A stretch of DNA of 64,000 bases from Mesobaculum littorinae (GCF_004011175.1 NZ_RQXX01000002.1:248001-312000); one strand, 5' to 3'. Positions 1-8,571 are shown, numbered from the stretch's first letter. Program-made: numbers and translations. Notes: generated by a model not told the origin, from the letters alone.

Positions 1-91
1 TGACGTCGAGACCGGGCAGAACCTCGGACTCGATGAACTCGGCAAGAGGGGCGGCGATATCGAGCCCGGCGCGGGTCACAATGTCAGTCAT
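1..91 (-). CDS. glcB: 5' end of probable malate synthase G (partial)
   Basis: Only the first 30 codons are inside the window; the gene runs off the left edge. The N-terminus reads MTDIVTRAGLDIAAP and continues with an FIESEVLPGLDV segment. This matches the start of malate synthase G, where a phrase like FVDEEVLPGTGLD occurs around residues 19-31. The enzyme condenses glyoxylate and acetyl-CoA to malate in the glyoxylate shunt. An AGAGGA Shine-Dalgarno sequence sits 5 bases before the ATG. The assignment rests on a short stretch, so another protein with a similar N-terminus is not excluded. Confidence 0.6.
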   Translation of the reverse strand, partial: MTDIVTRAGLDIAAPLAEFIESEVLPGLDV

Positions 92-398
92 GGCAATCCT
101 CTGTTATCCTCGTGATCTGACGCACACCGGGCGGAAAATGCAAACTGATACCACTGATCTTTCCCGAAACGAGAGGATACGCGCAACGGTTGCGGCGCAA
201 GGCGGCGGCGACATGCGCCAGCATTGTAATGCGCGGGACCCGCAGGTCGACCGAACCGGGCAAGGTTCCGGCAGGATCCATGCTGGCATTCGTCCCGTGA
301 CGTGCCGCGAAACCGGAACCTTCCCGCCCGAGATCCTGCGGCACCCGGGCGGACGGCGGGCCCCGGATGACGCGGCGCCAGGCGCAGGCCGGGACCTT
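92..398. other. Divergent intergenic region
   Basis: About 300 bases lie between the minus-strand glcB start and the plus-strand exported protein. The part near glcB is less GC-rich and carries the glcB ribosome binding site, so it probably holds the glcB promoter. I see no RNA gene, repeat or convincing hairpin. The part near the plus-strand gene is very GC-rich and could also be coding if that gene starts further upstream. Confidence 0.5.
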
Positions 399-1166
399 AT
401 GCAGGGCGCCGTTTGCGCGGGCCTTGGCCGGCCGGCCCGGGCGGTGCGGCGGCGGGTGGCGGCAACGCTGCGCGCGCGGCTGGCCGCGGCGGTGGCGGCG
501 GTGCTGGCGGCCTGCCTGCCGGGGGCCTCCGCGGCGGGACCGGTTTCGCTGTGCCCCGTCCCCGCGGGTCCGCCGAAGCTGGAGGTGCAGGAGGTCGGGG
601 GCCGCGTGAGCTGTCGCACCACCGACGCCGGGCCTGCCCTGCACGCACGGGCCGGCCCCGCGCGGAAGGGCGTGGTGACCAAGGCCGCCGTGATCCGTCC
701 CTTCCCCCGTGCCCGTGCCCGTGCCGGCGCGGTGATCGAGGCCGAGGCCATGTTCCTCTTTCCGCCAGGGAGCCCGCGCGACTCGGTCCTGCTGATGGAT
801 CTGGAGTGCAAGCATTGCGGCCTCGCAGGGAATCCGGGCCCGCGGATGTACCTGCGCGACGGCCAGCTGCGGATCGATCGGGCCAAGATCGGTGTACACC
901 ACGCCTGGGCGCGGGCGGATACGCCAAAGATCCCCGCGGGACGCTGGGTGCGCATCCGCTGGCGGCTGCGGCTGGGCGGCGCGGAGGAGGGGCGGTCGCA
1001 GGTCTGGCTGGACGGGCGCGAGGTGCTGGACGACCGCGGGCGCACGCTGCCCGAAGGTGGCCGGGTCGCGGCGCTGGACCGGCTTCAGATCGGCATCACC
1101 GCGCAGTCGAACGACCGCGAGGCCGAGCTTTTCCTGCGGGATCTGCGGCTGGACGTCCGGCCCTAG
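399..1166 (+). CDS. Exported polysaccharide-lyase-like (heparin lyase I fold) protein
   Basis: A 255-residue protein with an Arg-rich N-terminus and a hydrophobic Ala/Val stretch. The stretch ends in LAAC and then ASA, so it is either a lipoprotein or a cleaved signal peptide. A GTG at 444 would give a neater 24-residue lipoprotein signal; I kept the ATG with a weak GGGA upstream. The body has MYLRDGQLRIDR, IPAGRWVRIRWRLRL and SQVWLDGREV, which resemble the jelly-roll fold of polysaccharide-lyase-like proteins found near exopolysaccharide genes. It could trim or bind the polymer in the periplasm. Its stop overlaps that of the convergent GT2 gene through a shared CTAG. A long antisense reading frame covers the same DNA but has no recognisable domain. 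Confidence 0.5.
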   Translation: MQGAVCAGLGRPARAVRRRVAATLRARLAAAVAAVLAACLPGASAAGPVSLCPVPAGPPKLEVQEVGGRVSCRTTDAGPALHARAGPARKGVVTKAAVIRPFPRARARAGAVIEAEAMFLFPPGSPRDSVLLMDLECKHCGLAGNPGPRMYLRDGQLRIDRAKIGVHHAWARADTPKIPAGRWVRIRWRLRLGGAEEGRSQVWLDGREVLDDRGRTLPEGGRVAALDRLQIGITAQSNDREAELFLRDLRLDVRP

Positions 1167-2326
1167 GCCGCATCGCGCACCGGGGCCCAGCGGGTCGAAC
1201 GGACGCCCGCCGCATGGCGCAGGATCGCCCAGGCCATCGCCGCGTGTCCCAGCGTGAACAGCACCGCGGCGGCGGCGCCGGGCACACGGCGGGCGGGGGG
1301 TAAGACCAGCGCCGCCAGCGCCAGCCCGTAGACCGCCGCCTGACCCGCCAGCGTCAGGGCATAGAAGGCGCCCGCCCCGGCCAGCGCCAGGTTGACGGCC
1401 GCGAAGGCAGGCAACAGGAACGCCACCAGGCGGCGCAGCGCCTTGTGGCAGAAAAGCTGCGGCGCGTAGAGCCCGGTGCACAGCGGGTTCATCAGCCCCG
1501 CATGGTGCCAGAGCCCGCGCCAGCCCCGCTCGGTCGATCGCACGCGGCGCCCGAACTCGGCCCCCGTGCGGCCTGTCACGCCCTCCTGCGCGACGGCGCC
1601 GGGGGCAAAGGCCAGCCGCCGTCCGCGCGCCACCACGCCCAGCGAGATGACCAGGTCGTCGGCCATGTCGGCTGGGACCTCGCCCACCAGCTCCCGTCGC
1701 GCGGCATGCAGGGTGCCCTGCGACGATACGGTCCCGCCCAGCCGGTCTTCGGCGGACTTGAGCGCGTTGTCATAACGCCAGAACACCCTTTCGGCCCGGG
1801 CCATCAGGCCGCCGCCCCGGGGAATGTCGAGCCGCCCGGCAACCCCGCCGACCTGTGGATCGGAAAACGGCCGCAAGAGCGCGCGCACCGCCCCGGGGGC
1901 CAGCAGGCTGTTGGCGTCCGAGAAGATCACCACCCGGTTCGCCGCGATCCGCGACAGCCCGGCGTTCAGCGCCGCCGCCTTGCCGTCGTGGCCGGGCCGG
2001 TCGATCACTGTCACGCGCAGCCCACCGGTCTGGTCGGCCGCGCGCGCGGCGTCGCGGACCCGGTCCACCGTCGCATCCTCCGAGCCGTCCGAGACGACGA
2101 GGATCTCGACCTCGTGCGGGCCCAGATCCTGTTCCTGCAGCGACCGCAGCTTGGCCCCGATATCGGCGGCCTCGTTCCGCGCGGCGATCAGCAGCGTCGC
2201 GCGCTGCGGGGCCTCGGCGTGCCGCGCCCGGGGCGGGGCGAGCCGGGCCAGCGCCATCCAGAGCAGGCCGTAGCCGCCCAGCGAAAACAGGATGAGAGAC
2301 AGGAGTGTCCAGTAAAGCGTCGTCAT
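1163..2326 (-). CDS. GT2 family membrane glycosyltransferase
   Basis: A 387-residue processive-type glycosyltransferase. It has an N-terminal membrane helix (about 5-27), then the GT-A fold with LLIAARNEAADI (about 45-56), VVSDGSEDATV, DRPGHDGKAAALNAGL and a SDANSLL aspartate motif. A DMADDL acidic motif and ERGWRGLW, in the place of QxxRW, follow. Several C-terminal membrane helices end the protein. It should transfer a sugar from a nucleotide donor at the inner membrane. It is the last gene of the polysaccharide operon, and its ATG overlaps the polymerase stop by 4 bases (ATGA). Confidence 0.85.
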   Translation of the reverse strand: MTTLYWTLLSLILFSLGGYGLLWMALARLAPPRARHAEAPQRATLLIAARNEAADIGAKLRSLQEQDLGPHEVEILVVSDGSEDATVDRVRDAARAADQTGGLRVTVIDRPGHDGKAAALNAGLSRIAANRVVIFSDANSLLAPGAVRALLRPFSDPQVGGVAGRLDIPRGGGLMARAERVFWRYDNALKSAEDRLGGTVSSQGTLHAARRELVGEVPADMADDLVISLGVVARGRRLAFAPGAVAQEGVTGRTGAEFGRRVRSTERGWRGLWHHAGLMNPLCTGLYAPQLFCHKALRRLVAFLLPAFAAVNLALAGAGAFYALTLAGQAAVYGLALAALVLPPARRVPGAAAAVLFTLGHAAMAWAILRHAAGVRSTRWAPVRDAA

Positions 2327-3945
2327 GCGGGGTCCTTCCGGGCCAGCCACGCGGCCTTGGCGCATAGGGCGACGAGGATCCAGAGATACTTGATATCCTC
2401 GTTCGGCATGAAGAGGCTGGCCACCAGGAACACCACCAGCGCATGTCCCAGCGCCGAGGCGCGCGCCGCCGCGGCGCCCATGCCCCGCGCCGCGCGCAGG
2501 GCCATCGTCACCGCCCCGCCAAGCGCGCCTAGGAATAGGCCAAGCCCAACCAGCCCGGTTTCCGCGGCTACCTCGAGATAGGCGTTGTGCAGCCGCCGCG
2601 GCATCAGTTCGCGCCCCGGGTACCAGCGGTAATCCGCGCCGGCATAGTGCTGGGGGAAGCCGCCCGGGCCGGTGCCGAAGACCGGGTTCTGCGACAGCAG
2701 GTCCAGCCCGATCAGGTTGTAGGAGATCCGCCGCAGCAGCGTCCGGTCCGAGGTGTTGCCGCCATCGAAGAGGTCGCCCAGCACATCGAACCGCTCCCAC
2801 AGCGACGCCGGCACGAAGGGCAGCAGCGCCAGTCCGCCCGCAACGCACGCCGCCATCGCCAGCGGAAACCGTGGGTGGCGGCGGTAGCGCCATGCCAGCA
2901 GGGCAAGCCCTGTGCCGGTGGCCAGGATCGCGCTGCGTGCCCCCATCAGAGGCAGGCCCATAAGGCACAGCCCCGCGAGCGCCGCCCAAAGCCAGCGGCG
3001 CGCGGGGTCGCGCAGCGCCATCACCACGGCCACCATGAAGCTGACCGCGATCAGCTGGGCCGCCGTCGTCGGGTTTTCGGCTGACCCGCCCGAGGACCGG
3101 ATCTCGCCCCGCCAGTCGGCGATGTCCTGCGCGTCGATCACCGGGGTCAGGCGGATGCCGCCCTTGGCCTCGAGCAGCACCAGTAGCGCCGAGATAGCGC
3201 CGCTGGCAGCAAGGATCAGCACCGCGCGGTCAAGGTCCCGTGCCGTGCCGAGCGACAGCGCGATGATCGGCACCAGCAGAAGCGTGGAGAGCAGGTCGAT
3301 CGTCTGTTCGCGCCCCGCCGCGCCCATCGGCGACAGGAAATGCGTCAACGCCACCCAGAGCGCGAAGAAGAGCGACAGCACGACTGGCCCCGAGGGCGCG
3401 GGGCGCCCCGTGCGCGCCTTGGTCCGGGCCAGCAGCAGCGCCAGCGCGGCGAGCGTCGCCGCCGACAGGAGCTTGAACAACGACACCGGGCTGGCGCGGT
3501 TGGCGATCTCGACCACGCCATCCAGCTGCGCCATCGCGATCAGGGCCAGCGCGCCCGCGCCCGGCGCGGCGATCAGCACCGCCAGCAGTCCGGCTCCGGC
3601 GGCCAGTCCCAGGGCCAGCAGAATCGCCGTCTGGCCCGTCGCCGCAAGCCCGGCCAGCCCCAGCGCCCCCAGAAGCGTCCCCGCCCCGGACCGGTGCGGA
3701 CGCCCGTCGCCCGTCAGACCGACAGCGATGACGGTGCCGAAGCGGTGGTCGGCCGGGCCCGCCCCGGGAACCCGCCCCCCCACGCGTCGAGGGGCTGCCG
3801 CTGCCTGCGCGTCGTAGCCATCTGTGCCGCCTTTATCCGTGCCCCGGCCATCCGCGCCGCCCCGCGATCCGGGACCGTCCGATCCGGGACCGTCCGATCC
3901 GCCGCCCGCGGCGGTGCCATGGCGCCCGAAGGGGCGGCGGCGCAT
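2323..3945 (-). CDS. O-antigen ligase / Wzy-type polysaccharide polymerase
   Basis: A 540-residue multi-span membrane protein with about ten hydrophobic helices. A long periplasmic loop near residues 400-460 contains GTGPGGFPQHY and RRLHNAYLEVAAETGLVG, the signature of the Wzy_C/O-antigen ligase family. It probably joins lipid-linked repeat units into a polymer on the periplasmic side. The first 80 or so residues are low-complexity Gly/Asp/Arg sequence encoded partly by a 15-bp tandem repeat, and may be dispensable or wrongly included. The ATG at 3945 shares one base with the stop of the Wzz-like gene (TGATG), which supports this start. Confidence 0.85.
   Translation of the reverse strand: MRRRPFGRHGTAAGGGSDGPGSDGPGSRGGADGRGTDKGGTDGYDAQAAAAPRRVGGRVPGAGPADHRFGTVIAVGLTGDGRPHRSGAGTLLGALGLAGLAATGQTAILLALGLAAGAGLLAVLIAAPGAGALALIAMAQLDGVVEIANRASPVSLFKLLSAATLAALALLLARTKARTGRPAPSGPVVLSLFFALWVALTHFLSPMGAAGREQTIDLLSTLLLVPIIALSLGTARDLDRAVLILAASGAISALLVLLEAKGGIRLTPVIDAQDIADWRGEIRSSGGSAENPTTAAQLIAVSFMVAVVMALRDPARRWLWAALAGLCLMGLPLMGARSAILATGTGLALLAWRYRRHPRFPLAMAACVAGGLALLPFVPASLWERFDVLGDLFDGGNTSDRTLLRRISYNLIGLDLLSQNPVFGTGPGGFPQHYAGADYRWYPGRELMPRRLHNAYLEVAAETGLVGLGLFLGALGGAVTMALRAARGMGAAAARASALGHALVVFLVASLFMPNEDIKYLWILVALCAKAAWLARKDPA
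3866..3901 (-). repeat. 15-bp tandem repeat in the polymerase N-terminus
   Basis: GATCCGGGACCGTCC occurs twice without mismatch, followed by a partial third unit. It is in frame and encodes a Gly-Ser-Asp-Gly-Pro repeat. Confidence 0.85.
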
Positions 3946-5720
3946 CAGCCCCGCTCCCGCCCGGCGGGCAGAAGGGTGACATAGGCGGTCGCGATCTCGA
4001 CCCCCGGCGCCATCGCGGCCAGCCGGGTCTCGGCCCGGATCAGGTCGTCGGGCGTGCTTTCGCCGCGGCCGGTGGTCAGCACGATCAGCCCCAGTCCGGC
4101 CGGCAGATCGCCGGCGTGGCGCACCCCGCTGGCCCGCCCGGCGTGGATATCGGGGTTGTAGGGGTAGCTTTCCGCGATGGCCCCCGCCATGGCGATGGCC
4201 CGGTCGGTCTGCGCAAGGTCGAGCACCAGCACGGGGTCGTCGGTGTCGAAGCCCGCGAACCCCATGTAGGGCACGTCGTCGGTCACGCCCGCGCCGCTCA
4301 GGCCTTGCGCGGGGATGCGGGCCTCGCCCAGCACCGTCAGCCCGCCGCTGCCGGCAAGATCGGCGGTGGTGGTCATGCGCCCGCCCAGCAGATCGCGCGC
4401 CACGACCAGCATCAGTGCCAGCACCAGCCCGGCCGCCGTGCCCATCATCGCCCGCTTCAGCACCTTGGGTTCGGCGGGGTAGAGCGGCGGGCGCGCGGGG
4501 TCGATGGGGCGAAGTGTCTCGCGCCCCTCGGACTGGTTGAGCTCGGTCGTCAGCAGCCGCTGGTCGATGTCGCTCAGCCGTTCGCGGGCCTGCAGGATCT
4601 CTTCCTGCTTGGCCTCCAGTGGGGCCTCGACCGAGGCCAGCCGCGACAGCTGGGTTTCGAGGTCGACGACGATGCGGTCGCGGGTCGCGACGCTTTCCTG
4701 CAGCTCGATCTCGCGCAGCCGGGCGCGGCTCAGCTCGTCCCGCGTCACGTCGTCGAGGCCCGAGCGCCGCAGCCCGGTATCCTCGTCCGACACCTCGGCC
4801 AGCTGGGTGCGCGTGGCGGTCAGATCGGCGCGGTCGCTGTCCAGTCGCTCGCGTTCGTTCGACAACCGGGCAATCAGGCTTTGCCGTTGCGACCCGAGGT
4901 CGACAATGCCCAGGTCCGAGCGCAGTTCGGTCAGTTCGCTGCGCCGTGCCTCCAGCGCGGCCTCGGCCTCGGCCCGCCGGTCACGCAGGAAGCCCGTCAT
5001 CTCGTCCGTCGCGGCGCCGGTCTGCTCCGAGGCACGCTCCTGATAGGCCTGGGCCAGGATATTGGCGATCGACGCCGCGGTCTCGGGGTCGTTCCAGCCA
5101 ACCGAGATGCGCATGATGAAGCTGCTTTCGATCATGCTGACGGATGTCGCGTCCTGGATGTCGGCGATCACCGCCTCGGGGCCCTCCAGTTCGACGAAGC
5201 GACCCGAGTTCATCCAGTGCAGCGCGCCGCGGACCGAGCGCTTTACCTGCGACAGCGCGGCGACGAGCGGCGGCTTGGGCGTGGCCTGCGGCGCGCCGCT
5301 CGCGCGGTCGACCAGCGTCCGGTAGACGCGGGCGGCGACCTCGTGGCTGCGCAGGTATTCCATGTGGCTTTGCGTGACGACGTTGGCGCTGTCGTAGGGC
5401 GAGGACCTCACGTAGCTTTGGGTAAAGCGCAGCTCGGCCTCGGTCGGCTGCACGGTCACGGTGGCCGCGGCGATGTAGACCGGGTTCGTCGCCAGCTTGT
5501 AGACCGCGAAGAGCGTGGCCAGCAGACCCGCCGCAACGGTGATCAGCGCGACCAGCCGCAGGTTCTGGCGGAAAAGCTCAAGATAGTGCCCCACCGGGCC
5601 GCCAGTTCCCGGCCCCCGCGACGCACCGGCGGCGGTGGCCCGCCCGGTGGCGGTGCGCAGGGCGGGCAGGGTGTCGCCACGGCCCGAGGGCAGGGCGGGC
5701 AGCTTGTCGATGAAGGACAT
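3945..5720 (-). CDS. Wzz/GumC-type polysaccharide chain-length/export protein
   Basis: A 591-residue inner-membrane protein. Membrane helix 1 is near 56-75, followed by the Wzz signature region (NPVYIAAATVTVQP). A long periplasmic coiled-coil follows at about 230-400, rich in Glu/Arg heptads. Then comes a Pro-rich RPPLYPAEPKVLKRA segment that leads into helix 2 (about 425-446). The family sets polymer length and couples polymerisation to export. After helix 2 there are about 145 cytoplasmic residues with no Walker A or B motif and no tyrosine cluster, so it is not an obvious BY-kinase. Start at 5720: the ATG overlaps the stop of the upstream small ORF (TGATG). Upstream in-frame codons are low-complexity and were left out. 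Confidence 0.85.
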   Translation of the reverse strand: MSFIDKLPALPSGRGDTLPALRTATGRATAAGASRGPGTGGPVGHYLELFRQNLRLVALITVAAGLLATLFAVYKLATNPVYIAAATVTVQPTEAELRFTQSYVRSSPYDSANVVTQSHMEYLRSHEVAARVYRTLVDRASGAPQATPKPPLVAALSQVKRSVRGALHWMNSGRFVELEGPEAVIADIQDATSVSMIESSFIMRISVGWNDPETAASIANILAQAYQERASEQTGAATDEMTGFLRDRRAEAEAALEARRSELTELRSDLGIVDLGSQRQSLIARLSNERERLDSDRADLTATRTQLAEVSDEDTGLRRSGLDDVTRDELSRARLREIELQESVATRDRIVVDLETQLSRLASVEAPLEAKQEEILQARERLSDIDQRLLTTELNQSEGRETLRPIDPARPPLYPAEPKVLKRAMMGTAAGLVLALMLVVARDLLGGRMTTTADLAGSGGLTVLGEARIPAQGLSGAGVTDDVPYMGFAGFDTDDPVLVLDLAQTDRAIAMAGAIAESYPYNPDIHAGRASGVRHAGDLPAGLGLIVLTTGRGESTPDDLIRAETRLAAMAPGVEIATAYVTLLPAGRERG

Positions 5721-5983
5721 CAGGCGGCCTCGCTTTCCGGGATGCGGGCGGGATGGGCCCGGACGAAGGGGGGCGCGCGGCGGGTGGTCGTGCGGCGGGT
5801 GGTCGTGCAGCGGGCGGTCGTGCGGGCGACGGCCAAACGGGCGGCGCCCAAGCACATGGCGTGGTTGCGTGCGGCATCCTTGCAGGCGGCGGCCATCGAC
5901 TGGGGCGCCAGGCCGTTGGTGGGGCCGCTGGTCGGGCCGCCGGGGGCCCTCAGGCGGGGCGGCCTCAGGCGGGGTACGGTCAT
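5720..5983 (-). CDS. Unknown 87-residue ORF inside the polysaccharide operon
   Basis: I do not recognise this protein. Its ATG overlaps the GT4 stop by ATGA (5980-5983) and its stop overlaps the Wzz-like ATG by TGATG (5718-5722). It therefore fills the gap between two coupled genes exactly, as expected of a translated cistron. The product is basic, with an N-terminal Pro/Arg segment, a central AAACKDAARNHAMCLGAARL stretch with two Cys, and a Thr/Arg repeat encoded by a 15-bp tandem repeat. No membrane helix or signal peptide is evident. It may serve only to carry ribosomes through the operon, or be an unknown small partner. Composition-driven open frames are common at this GC, so it may not be a functional protein. 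Confidence 0.4.
   Translation of the reverse strand: MTVPRLRPPRLRAPGGPTSGPTNGLAPQSMAAACKDAARNHAMCLGAARLAVARTTARCTTTRRTTTRRAPPFVRAHPARIPESEAA
5777..5821. repeat. 15-bp tandem repeat, three units
   Basis: GCGGCGGGTGGTCGT is present twice exactly (5777-5791, 5792-5806) and once with two mismatches (5807-5821); a fourth unit is degenerate. The 15-base period keeps the frame of the small ORF in which it lies. Confidence 0.9.
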
Positions 5984-7188
5984 GCGACGGCCCCGTCGCG
6001 TGCCGCTGCGCCGAACAGCGCGTATTGCCGCGCGGCATTGCGGGCCAGATCATACTCGGCTTCGACGAGGGCGCGGCCCCGCAGCGCCATGGCGCGCGCG
6101 GCCACGGGGTCGCGGCGGATATCCTCCAGCGCTGCGGCCAGCGCCGCTGCGTCATTCGCAGGCACCAGCCGCCCGGTATCGCCGTCGCGGATCAACTCGG
6201 GGATGCCCGACACGTCGGTCGAGATGGCGGGGCGGGCAAAGGCCAGCGCCTCCATCATGACATTGGGAATCCCCTCGGTCCGGCCGCCGGGGCCGATGAT
6301 CGAGGGCGCCACGCAGACATGTGCGTCGCGGTAAAGCTCGCTCACCCGGGCGAAATCCTGCTGCCCGAGAAACCGCACCCGCGGTCCGAAGCGACGCGCG
6401 GCCGCTTCCAGCGCCGCGCGGTCCGGCCCGTCGCCCGCGATGGTCAGCCGCCAGTCGGCGTCCCGCGGCATCCGGTCCAGCGCGTCGAGCAGCACCGGCA
6501 CCCCCTTGCGCGGCTGCAGCGAGCCCACGTAGAGAATCTCGAACCGCCCTTCCGGCGCGGCGGGCAGTGGGCGGATCCGCGCGGTGTCGACGCTGGAATG
6601 GATGACCTCGATCCGCTCGTCCGGGACACCCGGCACGCGGTTGACCAGAAACTTGCGGGCAAAGTCGCTGACGCTGCGCACCGCCGAGGCGGCAGCGAAT
6701 TTCTCGGCCAGCAGGCGCTGCGAGCGGAAGATGTCATGTGCCCGGCAGGAGATCGAGTAGGGCGTGCCCGAGACGTGGTGCGCGATCCACGCCGCCGTCG
6801 CGGGATGGCCGGCGAATTCGGCATGAACATGGTCGGCGCCCCAGGCGCGCAGCTCGTCGCCGATGGCCAGCGCGGCGGGGGTCAGGGCCAGCGACTTGGC
6901 CGCGATCCGTCCGTCTTCCCGCTGCACCCGGGCGATCGTTGCCCCCAGCCGGGCGGCAAGACCCCTGTGGCGCAGCGCGGCGCGGGCGGCCTGGACGCCG
7001 GCCAGCGGCACGTGCCGGGCATGTGCGGCCAGCGGGGCTGCGAACTCGTGCAGGATCTGGCCGTGGCGCCACCGCGTCAGGTGATAGATGCGCAGATCGG
7101 CCCCCATCCGGCGGAACTCCATCAGGTCGCGCTGGATGAAGGTCTCGGTCGTCTTGGGAAACTCGGTGACGAGAACGGCAAGCTTCAT
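5980..7188 (-). CDS. GT4 family glycosyltransferase
   Basis: A 402-residue GT-B fold enzyme. The N-terminus MKLAVLVTEFPKTTETFI is the usual start of this colanic-acid-type subgroup. LYVGSLQPRKGV opens the C-terminal donor domain, and GRTEGIPNVMMEALAFARP is the E-x7-E motif that holds the nucleotide-sugar donor. It should add one sugar to the lipid-linked repeat unit in the cytoplasm. The start at 7188 overlaps the deacetylase stop by 4 bases (ATGA), which fixes it. The acceptor and the linkage cannot be read from the sequence. Confidence 0.9.
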   Translation of the reverse strand: MKLAVLVTEFPKTTETFIQRDLMEFRRMGADLRIYHLTRWRHGQILHEFAAPLAAHARHVPLAGVQAARAALRHRGLAARLGATIARVQREDGRIAAKSLALTPAALAIGDELRAWGADHVHAEFAGHPATAAWIAHHVSGTPYSISCRAHDIFRSQRLLAEKFAAASAVRSVSDFARKFLVNRVPGVPDERIEVIHSSVDTARIRPLPAAPEGRFEILYVGSLQPRKGVPVLLDALDRMPRDADWRLTIAGDGPDRAALEAAARRFGPRVRFLGQQDFARVSELYRDAHVCVAPSIIGPGGRTEGIPNVMMEALAFARPAISTDVSGIPELIRDGDTGRLVPANDAAALAAALEDIRRDPVAARAMALRGRALVEAEYDLARNAARQYALFGAAARDGAVA

Positions 7189-8570
7189 GACGCTGCCCTT
7201 TCCGGTGATGGCGCAGAGACGGGGCCAGAGACGGGGGCAGAGCCCGCGGCTGTCCGCACGACGGTGCGCGCGCAAGTGTCCGGGGTCCGGCCCATGCCGG
7301 TGCCCGCGGAGGCGGCGGGCCGCCGAAGCAGGCGCGCCACGCGGCGGATCGCGGCGATGGCGCACAGCGGCAGCGCCCAGTAGAGGTTGCCCTGGAAGCA
7401 GCGGATATGCGCCCGCAGGGCGAGATCGTCGAGCGGGCCGCAGCGGACCCCGGCATAGTCCTGCCCGGCATGCAGGCGGGCTATCACCCGCGGATCCTCA
7501 GACGCGGTGTTGCGCCCGGCCCCCGCCGTCGTCGCCAGGTATCCCGCGTTCTGCGCAGCGGTGCGGCCCTCGGGCGTGGCGCGGTTTTCGGGCCAACAGA
7601 ACAGCCGCGGCGGGCGGCCCAGATGGGTGCGGAACACGCGGTCGACCGTCTGGAAAGTGCGGGCGAGGCGGGCGCGATAGGCGGCATCGGTCTCGATGCC
7701 GACGAACCGCCAGCGCCGCGCGGCAAGGGCGGGGGCGCTGGGCCGCAGCACCGCGCCCTCGGCCGGCAGCCAGCGCTCGGTCAGGTGCCAGTCATGCTTG
7801 GGCCCCGGCGCGCAGGACCACAGGAGCGGCGCGTGCCGGGCCCGGTCGGCGCCGGTCACGCGGGCCCGGACCTCGGGGCCCGTCTCGACCCGTCCATGGT
7901 CGGTCCCGTGCGCCTCGACCTTCAGGCCCTGCGCCTCAAGCTGGCGCAGCTCGCGCCAGCTCATGTAGCCGTCCCACCGCAGGTGGGCGCTGTCGCCCAT
8001 CCGGGGGGCAAGCGGGCGGTCGGGGGCAATGAAGTCGGTCGAGACGAATACCGTGGCGCAGGCGCCGTGGCCGGCAAGTATCGGCGCCGCCGCGACCCAG
8101 GTATCGAGGTATCCGTCGTCGAAATGCAGCGCCACGGCGTTGCGCGGCAGGGGACGCCCCGCAAGCCTGTCGCGCGTGAGGGTTTCGGTGTCGACCACGC
8201 GCAGCCCCATCCGGGCGAACAGCCTCAGGTGCCGGTCGAGCGTGGCGGGGCGGATCGACGTGTCGCGCGCCCAGGGCAGCCACGCGGCGTCCTCGGATAC
8301 CGAATGATAGGTCAGCACCGGCAGGCCACGCGGCAGAATCATTTGCCGGTGCATCAGCAGGGCCCCCAGCACCGCCCCCACGGCTGCGCCGAGGGCTGCC
8401 CCGGCTGGCGTCCCGGCGCCGCCCGGCAGGCCCAGCGTGACCGCGGCGATCCCGGTGGCAGCGGAAAGGCCCAGCACCACGGCGCCCCACTGCGCCACCC
8501 GGCGATGCCGGTCGCGCCGCCGCGGGGCGGCGTCGTCGTGCGGGGGCGGCAAGGGGGCGCGGCCCGTCAT
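7185..8570 (-). CDS. Membrane-anchored polysaccharide deacetylase (NodB/CE4-like)
   Basis: A 461-residue protein. Two hydrophobic segments occupy about residues 27-75, then LTYHSVSED opens the catalytic domain. HFDDGYLD (about 149-156) carries the paired Asp of NodB motif 1, and HGTDH (221-225) the metal-binding His pair of motif 2. The family removes acetyl groups from N-acetylated sugars using a divalent metal. A further hydrophobic stretch near residue 400 precedes a Pro/Ala-rich tail. It sits one base downstream of the sugar transferase stop (TGAGATG) and overlaps the next gene by ATGA, so it probably modifies the polymer made by this operon. Confidence 0.85.
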   Translation of the reverse strand: MTGRAPLPPPHDDAAPRRRDRHRRVAQWGAVVLGLSAATGIAAVTLGLPGGAGTPAGAALGAAVGAVLGALLMHRQMILPRGLPVLTYHSVSEDAAWLPWARDTSIRPATLDRHLRLFARMGLRVVDTETLTRDRLAGRPLPRNAVALHFDDGYLDTWVAAAPILAGHGACATVFVSTDFIAPDRPLAPRMGDSAHLRWDGYMSWRELRQLEAQGLKVEAHGTDHGRVETGPEVRARVTGADRARHAPLLWSCAPGPKHDWHLTERWLPAEGAVLRPSAPALAARRWRFVGIETDAAYRARLARTFQTVDRVFRTHLGRPPRLFCWPENRATPEGRTAAQNAGYLATTAGAGRNTASEDPRVIARLHAGQDYAGVRCGPLDDLALRAHIRCFQGNLYWALPLCAIAAIRRVARLLRRPAASAGTGMGRTPDTCARTVVRTAAGSAPVSGPVSAPSPERAAS

Positions 8571-8571
8571 C

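Noticed and set aside
84-1481. Very long minus-strand open frame over the exported lyase-like gene
   Set aside because: Arg/Gly/Ala-rich with no domain; it runs into the well-supported GT2 gene. The plus-strand frame has a signal sequence and fold-like motifs.
5777-5821. CRISPR array
   Set aside because: Units are contiguous 15-bp tandem repeats with no spacers; the arrays near the epimerase are the same kind. No cas gene is present.
5721-6155. N-terminal extension of the Wzz-like protein
   Set aside because: The in-frame upstream codons encode Pro/His/Arg repeats and overlap the end of the GT4 gene; the TGATG junction at 5720 gives a better start.
4116-6260. Long plus-strand open frame over the Wzz-like gene
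   Set aside because: Low-complexity, His/Gly/Arg-rich antisense frame typical of high-GC DNA; the minus strand carries a clear Wzz family protein.
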